From Symsagittifera roscoffensis (Eukaryota; Xenacoelomorpha; Acoela; Convolutidae): DNA of 64,000 nt. Below the pieces are notes generated by a model that worked only from the letters and a program-made list of their open reading frames with translations, searched no databases and had not been told where the DNA came from. Where the stretch lies: positions 46,001-110,000 of the forward strand of contig NW_026971009.1 of the NCBI RefSeq assembly GCF_963678635.1. Reading direction: 5' to 3'. Both the position numbers and the translations under genes were made by a program. This document shows, one piece after another, positions 34,101 through 42,779 of the stretch. The stretch's first letter is position 1, and the number at the start of each line of letters is the position of its first letter.

Positions 34101-37100
34101 GTCAGCATTTTGATGTTTATCTCGTGTTCTGTGCTCAATTATCATGTTGTATCCATCCAAGCGAACTATACACCTCCCAATATAGCTCTGGTCCATTGAG
34201 TACGTTTTCAGCCAGCTTAGTGCTCGGTTGTCGACTCGCAGCTTGAAGGGCTCACTGCCTAGGTATGCTCTGTATTTTTCGACAAAGGTGACCACCGCGA
34301 ACATCTCTGCTTTCGGTGCTCCGTACTTCATTTCTGTGTCACTTAGGACCTTGCTCCCGTATGCTATTGGTCTCAAGACTGTCTTCCCATTCCATTCTTG
34401 TTCTTGATGGAGAATCCCAGAAATGGCGACTACTGACGCGTCCGTGTCTAGCACGTACATCCCCTTCTCTGTCGGCATACCCAGTACTGGTGCCTCACAT
34501 AGCTCTTTCTTTATTCTCTGGAATGACTCTTCTGCCGCGTTGTTCCACGTGAACTTCTTGCCCTTATGTCTCATTAGTTGTTGCATCGGGTATACCTTGT
34601 CCGCATAGCCCTTGATGAATTCTCTATAATAGTTGGCGAAACCCAGGAAGCTCATCAGCTGGTGCTCCGTCTTCGGTGATTTCCAGGTTAGGACTGCTTC
34701 CACGGCGTCTGGATCAGGTCTAATGCCGTGCTTATCTACCATCCTTCCCAAGTATTTAATCGAGTCCTTGAGTATCTCGCACTTTGATGGTTTACACTTC
34801 AGCCCCGATCTCTTCATGCACGCGAACACCTCGTCAAGCCTCTCGATGTGGTCTTCTAGTGTCGGCGTCGCTATTACCACGTCGTCCACGTAGCACATTA
34901 CCAGGTTGCCGTACTTCTTCGTCACGCCTATCAACGCGTGTGCCATCAGCCGCTGAAACGTGGCTGTTGCATTGCAGAGTCCAAACGGCATCCGTTTCCA
35001 TTGAAACAGACCCAACTCGCAGGCGAACCCTGTCTTGTCCCTGTCTTGCTTCCTTAATGGTACCTGCCAAAAAGCCGAGCCTAAATCAAGAGTCGTAAAA
35101 AATTTTGCATCACCTAACTTCGAGAGGCTCTCATCAATTCTAGGTATGGGATAGGCATCCTTCACCGTGACGGAGTTCAGGTATCGAAAGTCACAACAAA
35201 ACCTTAACTGGTCGCCTTTCTTTTTGGCCATCACTACTCCACACGCCCACGGTGACTTGGATGGTTCTATCATGTCATACTCTAGTAACGTTTCGATTTC
35301 TTTTCTACACGCGTCCGATTTGTGTGGGGTCATGCGCCTCGCCCCCTCCCTGTGTGGTACCGCGTTTTCCTCAAGTTCAATTTCATGTTCAACAAAATTA
35401 CAACACCCGATATCCGCCTTATGCCTTGAAAAGACCTCCTCGTTTCGCTCTAGTACGTCCTTGATAGCTTCGAGCTGTTCATCTTTCAGTTTGCCCCTTA
35501 AATGTTCAATCTCCGGCAGAACCGGTTTATCAATTTGCATTTCATCTAGTGTGGGTCGCTCTGGAAAGTTCGAACAGCTCGAAAGCCCATCGTCCGTTTC
35601 TGACTTAAGTGATTTGATAAGACCTGAAGAATCTTTTATTCTCTGCAATCGTCTCAAGATACAAATTTTGTCCCTGTGGTTGGGACAATCAACAACTTCA
35701 TTTTGTTTTGAGTTTTCAATTGTTTCATATCGAGTTTTAACCGGTAAAGCATATCCCAGCTTCCTCCCTCTCTGTATCGTGATCGGTATATCAAGGGTAT
35801 TCAACAAGACACTGACGCAGAGGCCGCTCTTCGTTATCGAAAATGATCTTCCTAAAACAGCAGCGCTTTGACTATTAGGATTTGGAACTATACACACTTG
35901 CTTGTTGTCACTTAGTTCATTATAATTTTTCATCCTCAAGCTTACGATTGCCGCTTCATTAGCTTTTAACCTCACTCTCCTACTCAAGAATACCGGTGCT
36001 TTGTTTTCATTTGCCATTATTAAATTTACCGGTTTGATTGCGTACCTCCTATCCGGGTTCCGTATCCTGAACATTGCATTATTTAGATCAATCGTTACGT
36101 CGAAATTCCTGATGAAGTCTCTGCCCAAAATGAATTGGTCAGATTCATCTAGGTTTTCTACCACGATGAAGCTCATCCACAGGTTACGTTCCCCCAAATT
36201 GAGAGCTATTATCGGCGTCCTGCCCAACACCCGAAGGGCCCCTTTGTTTGCAGCTGACAGCCGTATTCTAGAGTCTATCAAGTCACCTTTGTCAAAGCCC
36301 ATTTTTTCCCATGTTTCGATTGGTATGACGCTCAAGACTGCTCCCGTGTCGAGTAATCCACGTAACTGAGTCTTTTTGCCATTTATGTCTAGCACGTGCC
36401 CTGTCACGTCTGCTTCCGTCCCGATGTGCATTGCATCTTCTTCGAGCATAGCGCAGTGTCCAATCGATCTTACTTTCAATTCTTCTTTCCCTACATAGAT
36501 TTGTCCAATTAGGTCTTCGTCGCATGTTATCATCGTCTTTGTATAGATGTTGATTCCATCTATATTTAGCATGACCTCGTGTGGACCATAAGCTTCAGTG
36601 TACCTATTATCAACACGTACCGATTTGCTGCCCCCTCTCGTGAGTAGTGCCCTGAGCGCTCTAGAAGTCGTTTGTGGACTTATTCCACTCAAGTAGTCTG
36701 CATACACGTCAATGTGCATTATCGTCTGGTCGCTCGGCTCGCTCAAGTTTCTGGTTACCTCGTGTCCGCCCACTGTGATTATCGACATTATTCTTGCTCC
36801 GATTTTCGATATCCCAAAAGGTTTACCTGTCACCATTTTCACGGTGTTACAATTCCCGGTCTTCATTGAGCCCGTTCTAGCCTCTGGTATTGAGTTCGAT
36901 CCGGTTAATGCTTCGTTAAAATTCTGTCTTTCGATCTCCAACTTTAGTCGTTGCTCTATTTCTTTCGCAGCCAGATCTTGTTTCACTTTGGCAATTGCTT
37001 CCGTCGCCGCTTTCTCATAATTTATCTCTAGAGAGCTTCCGGCCGCGGACTCTAACGCACCGCTAACATGTGTAACAGCTTTCACTGTCTTCGTCGGCAA

Positions 37101-37601
37101 TTCGGTGTTTGGTGCCCCCAAGTTCCTAGATTCAAACTCGTTTTGCCTGTTCCGCTGATTCTGCACCGCCGCTAATGCCAACTTATGTTTGGGGTGATTC
37201 TGGTCCTTGACCGCTTCCCAGAACAAGGGACAATCCATTCTGAAGTGCCCCTCCTGATTACAGAAGAAGCATCTGGCGCCTATCTTGATGATCAAGCCAT
37301 TATAGTACTCGTGTTCCTCCATCTGGCTCATATCCTCTTCATCCGGTGCATAACCTAGGCTCTTCATGCCTTGTTTGTACGTTGTGCAGTCAGCCACATG
37401 ATGATCCGCTGACCCGCAGTTCGCGCATGATCTACGCTTGTCCATATCATCTCTAGGTTTGTACCATGATGACCTCTGGGGTTGGCTTCCCCCTTGCGTG
37501 TTCCTGTTTTCGGAATATGAGTACTTCTTAGGTTTCATCAGCATGTATTCTCTTGATTTCTGTCTCATTTCTTCTGGGGTGGGTGCGCTGTCCTTCGACA
37601 A
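31107..37601 (-). CDS. pol: Pol polyprotein of copy B (protease, RT, RNase H, integrase)
   Basis: 2,164 codons, in the same frame as gag and separated from it by one TAA (37,608-37,610). No ATG opens it, so it should be made as a gag-pol readthrough product. Zinc knuckles: C59-C62-H67-C72 and C111-C114-H119-C124. Protease: LLDTGAVLSV near 418. RT about 795-975, with CYVDDVVIAT near 904. RNase H from about 1,050 (VLDTDAS). A long acidic linker follows, with repeated SGE motifs. The integrase zinc module (HDQMGH to CLAC) is near 1,590-1,640, followed by the core with IDHQ, SDNG and VERQ and the GPF module (WRGPFMITEVHQ). The acidic tail of about 250 residues ends SGEWG. All catalytic residues seen are intact. 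Long for gypsy pol (usually 1,000-1,300) because of the linker and tail. Confidence 0.95.
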   Translation of the reverse strand: MSKDSAPTPEEMRQKSREYMLMKPKKYSYSENRNTQGGSQPQRSSWYKPRDDMDKRRSCANCGSADHHVADCTTYKQGMKSLGYAPDEEDMSQMEEHEYYNGLIIKIGARCFFCNQEGHFRMDCPLFWEAVKDQNHPKHKLALAAVQNQRNRQNEFESRNLGAPNTELPTKTVKAVTHVSGALESAAGSSLEINYEKAATEAIAKVKQDLAAKEIEQRLKLEIERQNFNEALTGSNSIPEARTGSMKTGNCNTVKMVTGKPFGISKIGARIMSIITVGGHEVTRNLSEPSDQTIMHIDVYADYLSGISPQTTSRALRALLTRGGSKSVRVDNRYTEAYGPHEVMLNIDGINIYTKTMITCDEDLIGQIYVGKEELKVRSIGHCAMLEEDAMHIGTEADVTGHVLDINGKKTQLRGLLDTGAVLSVIPIETWEKMGFDKGDLIDSRIRLSAANKGALRVLGRTPIIALNLGERNLWMSFIVVENLDESDQFILGRDFIRNFDVTIDLNNAMFRIRNPDRRYAIKPVNLIMANENKAPVFLSRRVRLKANEAAIVSLRMKNYNELSDNKQVCIVPNPNSQSAAVLGRSFSITKSGLCVSVLLNTLDIPITIQRGRKLGYALPVKTRYETIENSKQNEVVDCPNHRDKICILRRLQRIKDSSGLIKSLKSETDDGLSSCSNFPERPTLDEMQIDKPVLPEIEHLRGKLKDEQLEAIKDVLERNEEVFSRHKADIGCCNFVEHEIELEENAVPHREGARRMTPHKSDACRKEIETLLEYDMIEPSKSPWACGVVMAKKKGDQLRFCCDFRYLNSVTVKDAYPIPRIDESLSKLGDAKFFTTLDLGSAFWQVPLRKQDRDKTGFACELGLFQWKRMPFGLCNATATFQRLMAHALIGVTKKYGNLVMCYVDDVVIATPTLEDHIERLDEVFACMKRSGLKCKPSKCEILKDSIKYLGRMVDKHGIRPDPDAVEAVLTWKSPKTEHQLMSFLGFANYYREFIKGYADKVYPMQQLMRHKGKKFTWNNAAEESFQRIKKELCEAPVLGMPTEKGMYVLDTDASVVAISGILHQEQEWNGKTVLRPIAYGSKVLSDTEMKYGAPKAEMFAVVTFVEKYRAYLGSEPFKLRVDNRALSWLKTYSMDQSYIGRCIVRLDGYNMIIEHRTRDKHQNADSLSKKTEFYERQEQREADRPEIKDGFSFMDKETYDSLPLTRWLDKSGKPIEDHPELPKEPLEKTILKKNRGIPIGIMLKSKIVRETLKAKGYDLIQVEEGTVRIDVDLMRLLEKLSDNKPVIQGKGQEAPELTILRREETVNNTDVSKGSITDSKEVVRSLVEKIPEKILEQTKVRDKKVTFREEIEHLGLDQESGEWYRFMEEDGTGEGKLSGERKEWDEDSDESSEDQDSLCMILAEEKMRQHDRELQTDPSSGTYNLEIQEVRGSEELEKIAVSRKPLRELSCNSNVRTNLVPEDDMKIVKRMICVKLSDDTHNPGEMNGQIMALKEHVKARYRLSDLIRAQKNDKMTSNLSKWIHSGVKEKGELEEDSYKILSQFYKEKRDLLYHTAEGVVACKRRDEEKILHKHNLIILPQLYQTEVLFRSHDQMGHQGIDKVQQRILHRFDWPGMRKACERWVNACLACLQVKDPRKMKFPLKSVESSEFNEVVQIDHQKICMTESGYNQILVIIDHFTKLAEAVPCQTASAEETCDHLITHWISRYGCPMTFQSDNGKAFVGDLTKELMKRSHIAQAHSTTYHPQTNGLVERQNRTLVNMLRVYCSRYMTDWDKYLPQVVGAYNSTQHSTTGISPFMMLTGRERAMPITFFYPEYEGKRTSPQAYVKEAIKRQQELNELCRRNTAQAQMRQRKKYDEKILRAKPYEVGQYVWVFQNVIPPKGTKKLLKKWRGPFMITEVHQQGRFYRLSTGRAAHYENLKPHVPSPEDWCLPKDMEGLEYLVVEPACEVNEKGTREKNDGNENLSLDDNEKIEVESDAGSFVEEDWNDPEQNEVPKWMEPDRPTPPETRTGNRKRTGMRYNRYGDDFLIDKIQPDKLGDELLSAGELEAGEEWQVIDDGGHYPQDDYSTPELETDLEQSEIERRENTNLRILEWMRDVKDESHEGQSIQQVDISAANYMKTEDPLFGWTATDRPLDIPKDNSDPTTSTGTSINILSGEWG

Positions 37602-37607
37602 TGTGTA

Positions 37608-39317
37608 TTATGTTGCTAACATTGTCCTTAAGTCATCACTTTTCACCCCATCGATGAACTTCGAGGCAATGCTAAAGTTCCGTCTATTTGTCGACTCCTC
37701 TGGGTCACTCCTCCTTCTCAAGCTCTCGAGGTCATCTAGGAACCGATCTATTGACTCGTCGTCCCTCTGCCTTCTTTTTTCAAATCGCATCATCGCTTGG
37801 TGGCCTTTCATGCCTGACCCGAATCGATTCAGCAATATCTCGAAGATCTTGTCCGCGGTATCGCGTTCTTCCTCCTTCTTTGCGACCACGCATTTTAATG
37901 CCGTTCCTTCCAAGTTGCTCAGTATGGCTGTACATGCTTGCCTTTCGTCACTCAAGTTATCTTGCTCTAGATGTAATCTCATCACTTCCACCCAAGTGTC
38001 AATGCATCCATCGGAGTCGTCTTTGAATTCCTTTGGCTTCTTGAATGTCTTTCTTGTTTTCCCCTCTCTCCTCTCGCTCGAGTCAGTGTTCCTCGTGGCG
38101 AAGGCCTCTAGAGTCCTGTTCATCATCTCCCAAGTGCTGGCCCATGTCATAGCATCCGGTCCTGTGTTGCTGTTAGCTGTTGAATCTCCCGGAGCAGTCG
38201 TTGTATTCGACGTTCCATTCTTCATTATTGTTTTCGCAGCTGTTGGTGCTATGCTTATCGCATCCCTGGTTAAGGGCAACGGTGTCGATTGTCGTTTGTT
38301 CCTTTGTGGTTCTGCAAAGTCAACTCTGGTGCCTTGCGTGCGATCCACTGCCGGTCTTTCTTGTGGAGTAGAACCTCTCAGGATTGCATCCAACTTCGCC
38401 TGTATTGCACACGAACTCTCGGCTTGACTCTTGCTCATTGTGTCCATTCTCCTTTCCAGGCTCCCTAATTGGCTGTTAACATCATCATATCGGTTCTTCA
38501 ACTGTTGCATGTCTGTTTTGATGTTCTTTTCTCGTTCTTCATTGGTGGCTTCTACCTTGTCTGACATCTCCTTGAGTCTCTCCTCTGTTGCCTTAGCCAG
38601 GTTAAAATAACTGTCTAGATACTCGTGCTTGTTGTATCTTATTTCCTTTTTTATCACCTCTCTGTCTTCTTCACTGTTCTTAAGTCTTTTGTCGATCTGA
38701 TTTAATTTCGCCAACAAGTCGCCCAGCTCAATGGTAGTCTCTTCATGGTCAGCCGTGAGTTTCTCTTCGGCCTTAGCCTCTGCTTTAGCTTGTTCCTCAT
38801 TCTGGCCGGTTTCTGTCGTTTTCGTGCTCACTGTACCAAATGTTCGTGCTCTTTCTGCTTTTGGTTCTTCAGTCACGTTTTCTTTCGTTTTTATTCCGAA
38901 CATTATTCCCAATTTTTCCGTAAAAGATGTCCTCTTTACTTGAGAGTCTTCTTTCACCGTTTCTTCGGTGTTGCCTATTGCATCTTCCGCGTCATCTATC
39001 GGTGAGAACTCTATGGGTTTCTGGTTCGGTTCCTCTGCATTGGGCATTGGAGTTGACTCTGTCGCCATCTTCCTTGTTTCATCCACACTTTGATCTGGTG
39101 TCTCTAGATCAATCTCGATGGTGGGTTCTACTCGCTCCCCTTCCGTGCCCTCTTTCGCCCTGTTCTCCGCTGTACTCCTTGTGCTGACCATGTTAACTGA
39201 AAAGTTCGTCTTCGTTATCTTTGGGCCCGTTGATGTCGTTCCGCGCAGCGATGAATTATATTTCGTGTTTGATCCACTTGACCTTTTTTCGAGCACCGGT
39301 ACCCTACTCCGCCTCAT
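37608..39317 (-). CDS. gag: Gag of copy B
   Basis: 569 residues from an ATG. The N-terminal half is charged and disordered, with a SFTEKLGIMFGI motif shared with copy A. A helical coiled-coil part lies at about 190-290. The C-terminal part (about 425-560) is a retrotransposon gag core with GCIDTWVEVMRLHLEQ, LEGTALKCV and FEILLNRFGSGMKGHQAM. The zinc knuckles are not in gag but at the start of the pol frame, after the stop codon, so the nucleocapsid function would come only with readthrough. Gag ends RTMLAT with TAA, and the same frame continues directly into pol. In copy A this position is CAT. Confidence 0.93.
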   Translation of the reverse strand: MRRSRVPVLEKRSSGSNTKYNSSLRGTTSTGPKITKTNFSVNMVSTRSTAENRAKEGTEGERVEPTIEIDLETPDQSVDETRKMATESTPMPNAEEPNQKPIEFSPIDDAEDAIGNTEETVKEDSQVKRTSFTEKLGIMFGIKTKENVTEEPKAERARTFGTVSTKTTETGQNEEQAKAEAKAEEKLTADHEETTIELGDLLAKLNQIDKRLKNSEEDREVIKKEIRYNKHEYLDSYFNLAKATEERLKEMSDKVEATNEEREKNIKTDMQQLKNRYDDVNSQLGSLERRMDTMSKSQAESSCAIQAKLDAILRGSTPQERPAVDRTQGTRVDFAEPQRNKRQSTPLPLTRDAISIAPTAAKTIMKNGTSNTTTAPGDSTANSNTGPDAMTWASTWEMMNRTLEAFATRNTDSSERREGKTRKTFKKPKEFKDDSDGCIDTWVEVMRLHLEQDNLSDERQACTAILSNLEGTALKCVVAKKEEERDTADKIFEILLNRFGSGMKGHQAMMRFEKRRQRDDESIDRFLDDLESLRRRSDPEESTNRRNFSIASKFIDGVKSDDLRTMLAT

Positions 39318-39610
39318 TATTTCTATTTACAACTGCTTCTATTTACAATTTTATTATATACACGATTCTATTCTAAGGGTAAAAAAAAATATTTTTTGTG
39401 GTAACAAACTCTGTACAACGTGTTAAAAACCTTATCCAATTCTCTTTCTAAAACCTCCGAAAAATTTTCCTTAATTTGGTCTTAACCCTACCTATTTCGA
39501 TTTGTCTTATTCTGTCTTAAAACGCACTTGTTGTAATTTGACTTCAATTTCTATACCGTCCCAAGACTATTCGTCACTATCACAGTACTCTCCGCTAGTG
39601 TCCTAAGACC
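39318..39610 (-). other. Copy B leader, gag-proximal part
   Basis: About 290 bp, AT-rich, no gene or clear signal. Confidence 0.7.
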
Positions 39611-40273
39611 CTTGTACCAAGGCCACTGTTCCAAGACTACTGTCCCAAGACTAGTGTCCCAAGACTACTGTCCCAAGACTAGTGTCCCAAGGGTAGTGTC
39701 CCAAGACCAGTGTCCCAAGGCTAGTGTCCCAAGACTACTGTCCCAAGACTAGTGTCCCAAGGCTAGTGTCCCAAGACTACTGTCCCAAGGGTAGTGTCCC
39801 AAGACCAGTGTCCCAAGGCTAGTGTCCCAAGACCACTGTCCCAAGACTAGTGTCCCAAGGCTAGTGTCCCAAGACTACTGTCCCAAGACTAGTGTCCCAA
39901 GGGTAGTGTCCCAAGACCAGTGTCCCAAGGCTGGTGTCCCAAGACTAGTGTCCCAAGACTAGTGTCCCAAGACCACTGTCCCAAGACCACTGTCCCAAGA
40001 CCCTGTCCCAAGACCCCTGTCCCAAGACCCCTGTCCCAAGACCCTGTCCCAAGACCACTGTCCCAAGACCCTGTCCCAAGACCCTGTCCCAAGACCCCGT
40101 CCCAAGGCCACTGTCCCAAGACCACTGTCCCAAGACCCTGTCCCAAGACCACTGTCCCAAGACCCTGTCCCAAGACCCTGTCCCAAGACCACTGTCCCAA
40201 GACCCTGTCCCAAGACCACTGTCCCAAGACCCTGTCCCAAGACCACTATCCCAAGACTGCTCTGTCCCAAGAC
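39611..40273. repeat. GTCCCAAGAC short tandem array in the copy B leader
   Basis: About 45 units of 13-15 bp built on TGTCCCAAGAC followed by TACTG, TAGTG, CACTG or CCC. The invariant part is TGTCCCAAG; the linker varies. Long open frames on both strands in this block are repeat artefacts. Confidence 0.95.
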
Positions 40274-41116
40274 TTCTTCGGTCTTGTCCCAATACTCGTC
40301 ACGGAGTGTCTTCCTCGTTGTAGGGTCTTCTTGAATCACCGTACCTTGTACCACCACTCAAGCTCTAGTAAAATTTTCCCAAAAACCCTCTCTTAAAAGC
40401 CAAATGCTGACCCCCTCTTCTTTTTGGTTGTTTCTATTTCAATGTAGGTGCGCAGGTATCTTGTGATCACCTGTTCGTATAAAACCAAACACAAATCCTC
40501 ACTAAAATGCAACAAAAATCTAAGTAAGAAAAATAATAAAAACAGAAAAATGAGCCCACCTGAAATTCAAAGGTGACCAATGTCTACCTTTCGTCTAAAA
40601 AAAAAATGTCTGGTACCTAATTGCCACGCGTTTTCCTCCCCCCACTAGTGATCTTATGGGGTATCACAAAAGCTGTCTATATCCGGTCCCCCCTACCAAA
40701 CCAACCAGCGTACCAGTCTTAACTCGAGTTGAATTTTGGATCTCCACCTAATATTACCAACGCGTGTTAATTTCTAATGTAACTAAGTCAACGATGTCGA
40801 CTAATTAGTTACTCTAATTTCCCCCTTTTTACAATTTACAACCGCCAACCTCTAACTTAACCAGCCCCCCTTCTAACCTCCCCCCTTTCTAGCCCCCCTT
40901 CTTAAGCCTAAAAATTACTTTAAGCGCCGGGTGCTAAACTTCTCAAGAGAAAACCGTAGACCTGTTTCCAGGCCTGCTCAAGTAAAAACGTTCCTCAAAA
41001 CTGGGGGATTTCGCTTATCCAATTTTACACTTATCTCTTATAATGTAATGTGGATTCTAACGATACCCGTTCTGCCCAACTCGAGAACTCGAGAATTGCC
41101 AAATCCTTCTTGGCTG
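40274..41116 (-). other. Copy B leader, middle part
   Basis: No supported gene. C-rich blocks (CCCCCCTT at 40,860-40,910) and AT-rich stretches alternate. Confidence 0.7.
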
Positions 41117-41312
41117 CTTTCCCACTCGACTGGTCACCTGTTCCAGTCCAGTCTCCTATTGGTTCAGCCAAGTGTCCCTGAACCACTTTCCCACTCGGCT
41201 GGTCACCTCTTCCAGTCAAGTCTCCTATTGGTTCAGCTCAAGTGTCCCTGAACCACTTTCCCACTCGGCTGGTCACCTCTTCCAGTCAAGTTTCCTATTG
41301 GTCCAGCTAAGT
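41117..41312. repeat. Three 70-bp repeats with CCAAT boxes
   Basis: Copies start at 41,117, 41,186 and 41,256 (CTTTCCCACTCGGCTGGTCA). Each contains CCTATTGG, a CCAAT box on the sense strand, within CTCCTATTGGTTCAGC. They lie about 500 bp downstream of the 5' LTR and could be enhancer-like. The role is inferred. Confidence 0.85.
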
Positions 41313-41799
41313 TCCAAGCTATCTGAAAACCCTTGACAACGCCCCACTTCGGGCACTTTATTCAGTTTACTGGTTTAAATTGCTAGGTTGATCGAAACGA
41401 TCGAACTTGTAAAACAGTATGGGTATACTATTTAATTAATATAAAGGTTTGATCCAACTAATCTGGTGTCTAAGTCACTGTCTTTTTTCGTTTTATGGTT
41501 TTTGTTCCTTTTTCTATTCTTTTTTGGTTTTTGTTTTGCTTTTTGTCTTTTTGCTCGTGTTTTTGTCCCCCTAGTTGCCCCCCTTTACTCGGTTAGCTAA
41601 GCCTCGTTCGGAGAGCGCACCAGGAAATTTTCTCGAGTTTTCTTAAAAAGCTATCACGGTACAACCGGAAGGTTTGCACGTTCCTGTCGAACCGTACCGC
41701 CGGTACTCTAGAATGGGCATTCAGCCCGAAGCTGTCTCAAGTGGGTTCGACTCCGTAGTCTTGATGTCGTAAACACCCAGGAGCGCCATAAAAACACTA
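41313..41799 (-). other. Copy B leader next to the 5' LTR
   Basis: Contains a T-rich block (41,490-41,575) and the AAAAAGCTATCACGGTA block shared with copy A. A possible primer binding site (TGGCGCTCC on the sense strand, starting at 41,788) lies 11 bases from the LTR, but its complement does not fit a tRNA T-loop well. Confidence 0.5.
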
Positions 41800-42686
41800 T
41801 GTAACATTCGTCTACTGCAGTCACACATGAGGCTTAAGAAAAATAGGCCCTATAACCACTGGCTCAAGGGTCAGGGACACTATCTCTTGTGTTTTCCCAC
41901 CTCAAGAACGGTCGGAGCCAGTTCGGTTCGCTTGTGACATGAGACTACGACCCGTTACAGCTTAAAGGCTACTACTAAAATATCCCCCCACTCTAGAATT
42001 AAGAACGTCCCCATACTTAGGTCTCTAGATACCCAAAATACATGAACGCCGTTAAAAACCGGGTTGGAACAATCCGTTAGGTTACTTTTTATTAGACAGT
42101 GTGACTTTGATCCATTTCAGATGGATCAACCTAAAACTCGCCTTACCTCAACATAACAATCATAAAACACACTCTAGAAATTTAAATTAAGGACTCACAT
42201 GTTGATGCGCTCAAGCACAGGAAGTAATTAAATGGGTGAGCAACTCTAGAATTAACTAAAGTAACTAGATAAGTTCAATGTTTATCAGTTTGAATGGTAA
42301 GGGTAAGTTTGAACTCAAGAACGAAGTTTTATGTGGACCATTGGGACACTCAAGCTGTCCACCTTTCCGTCGAAGGTTCACTCTGGTCCAGTTCGAATAA
42401 TTGCTCTCTCGGGAATACTCTGTCTTCTATTTTCAGATAGGACAGCTCTACTCTTGTTCACTATGATGGAAATTGCGAATAGCAATTTCCCACTCGTTTT
42501 TTATCTGACAACTTTCCCGCAATTGTTCTAAAATTGTTCTGATTTCTTTTTCTGATTTTCAGTTATCGCGAGAAAATCGTGCATGACATGTTCCATTCGA
42601 AATTTTGAAAAATTAAATTTCACTTCAAAATCAAGTATTTTCTGCTCTTCTCAAGGTCAAACTTCCAAATATGACCGACTGGCACA
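41800..42686 (-). repeat. Copy B 5' LTR (right in window)
   Basis: 887 bp, no gap and no difference seen against 19,792-20,678. It should carry the promoter for gag-pol, with candidate poly(A) signal and TATA box at the same offsets as in the left copy. Confidence 0.95.
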
Positions 42687-42691
42687 GTTGT
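42687..42691. repeat. Probable target-site duplication of copy B (right)
   Basis: GTTGT, matching 19,786-19,790. Confidence 0.65.
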
Positions 42692-42779
42692 GTTGCTTTT
42701 TAGCCTTTCTGCCAAAATGGGCGCTTCTGACGTTTCTGAGAATTGTTACGTCATCATTTCGAAAATTTAAAATTTAGGA

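Larger units (their letters stand above)
19792..42686 (-). mobile_element. Copy B: 22.9-kb LTR retrotransposon with macrodomain-like and SGNH-like ORFs
   Basis: Two 887-bp direct repeats (19,792-20,678 and 41,800-42,686; constant offset 22,008) start TG and end CA, and look identical by eye. GTTGT flanks both sides (19,786-19,790 and 42,687-42,691), with one extra T before the left LTR. The sense strand is minus: gag, stop, pol, ORF3, ORF4. All four ORFs are open. The pol order (protease, RT, RNase H, integrase with GPF module) places it in Ty3/gypsy. At 22.9 kb it is far longer than usual gypsy elements (5-10 kb), mainly because of ORF4 (8.9 kb) and a 2.5-kb leader. It is comparable in size to giant families such as Ogre of plants and Burro of planarians. 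Confidence 0.95.

Noticed and set aside
39889-40396. Open frames with repeated GQWSWDRVL-type or SQDHCPKT-type peptides
   Set aside because: They are translations of the short tandem array in the copy B leader.
41771-41788. Primer binding site of copy B
   Set aside because: Starts TGG on the sense strand but lies 11 bases from the LTR, and its complement lacks C61 and A58 of a tRNA. Not certain enough to call.
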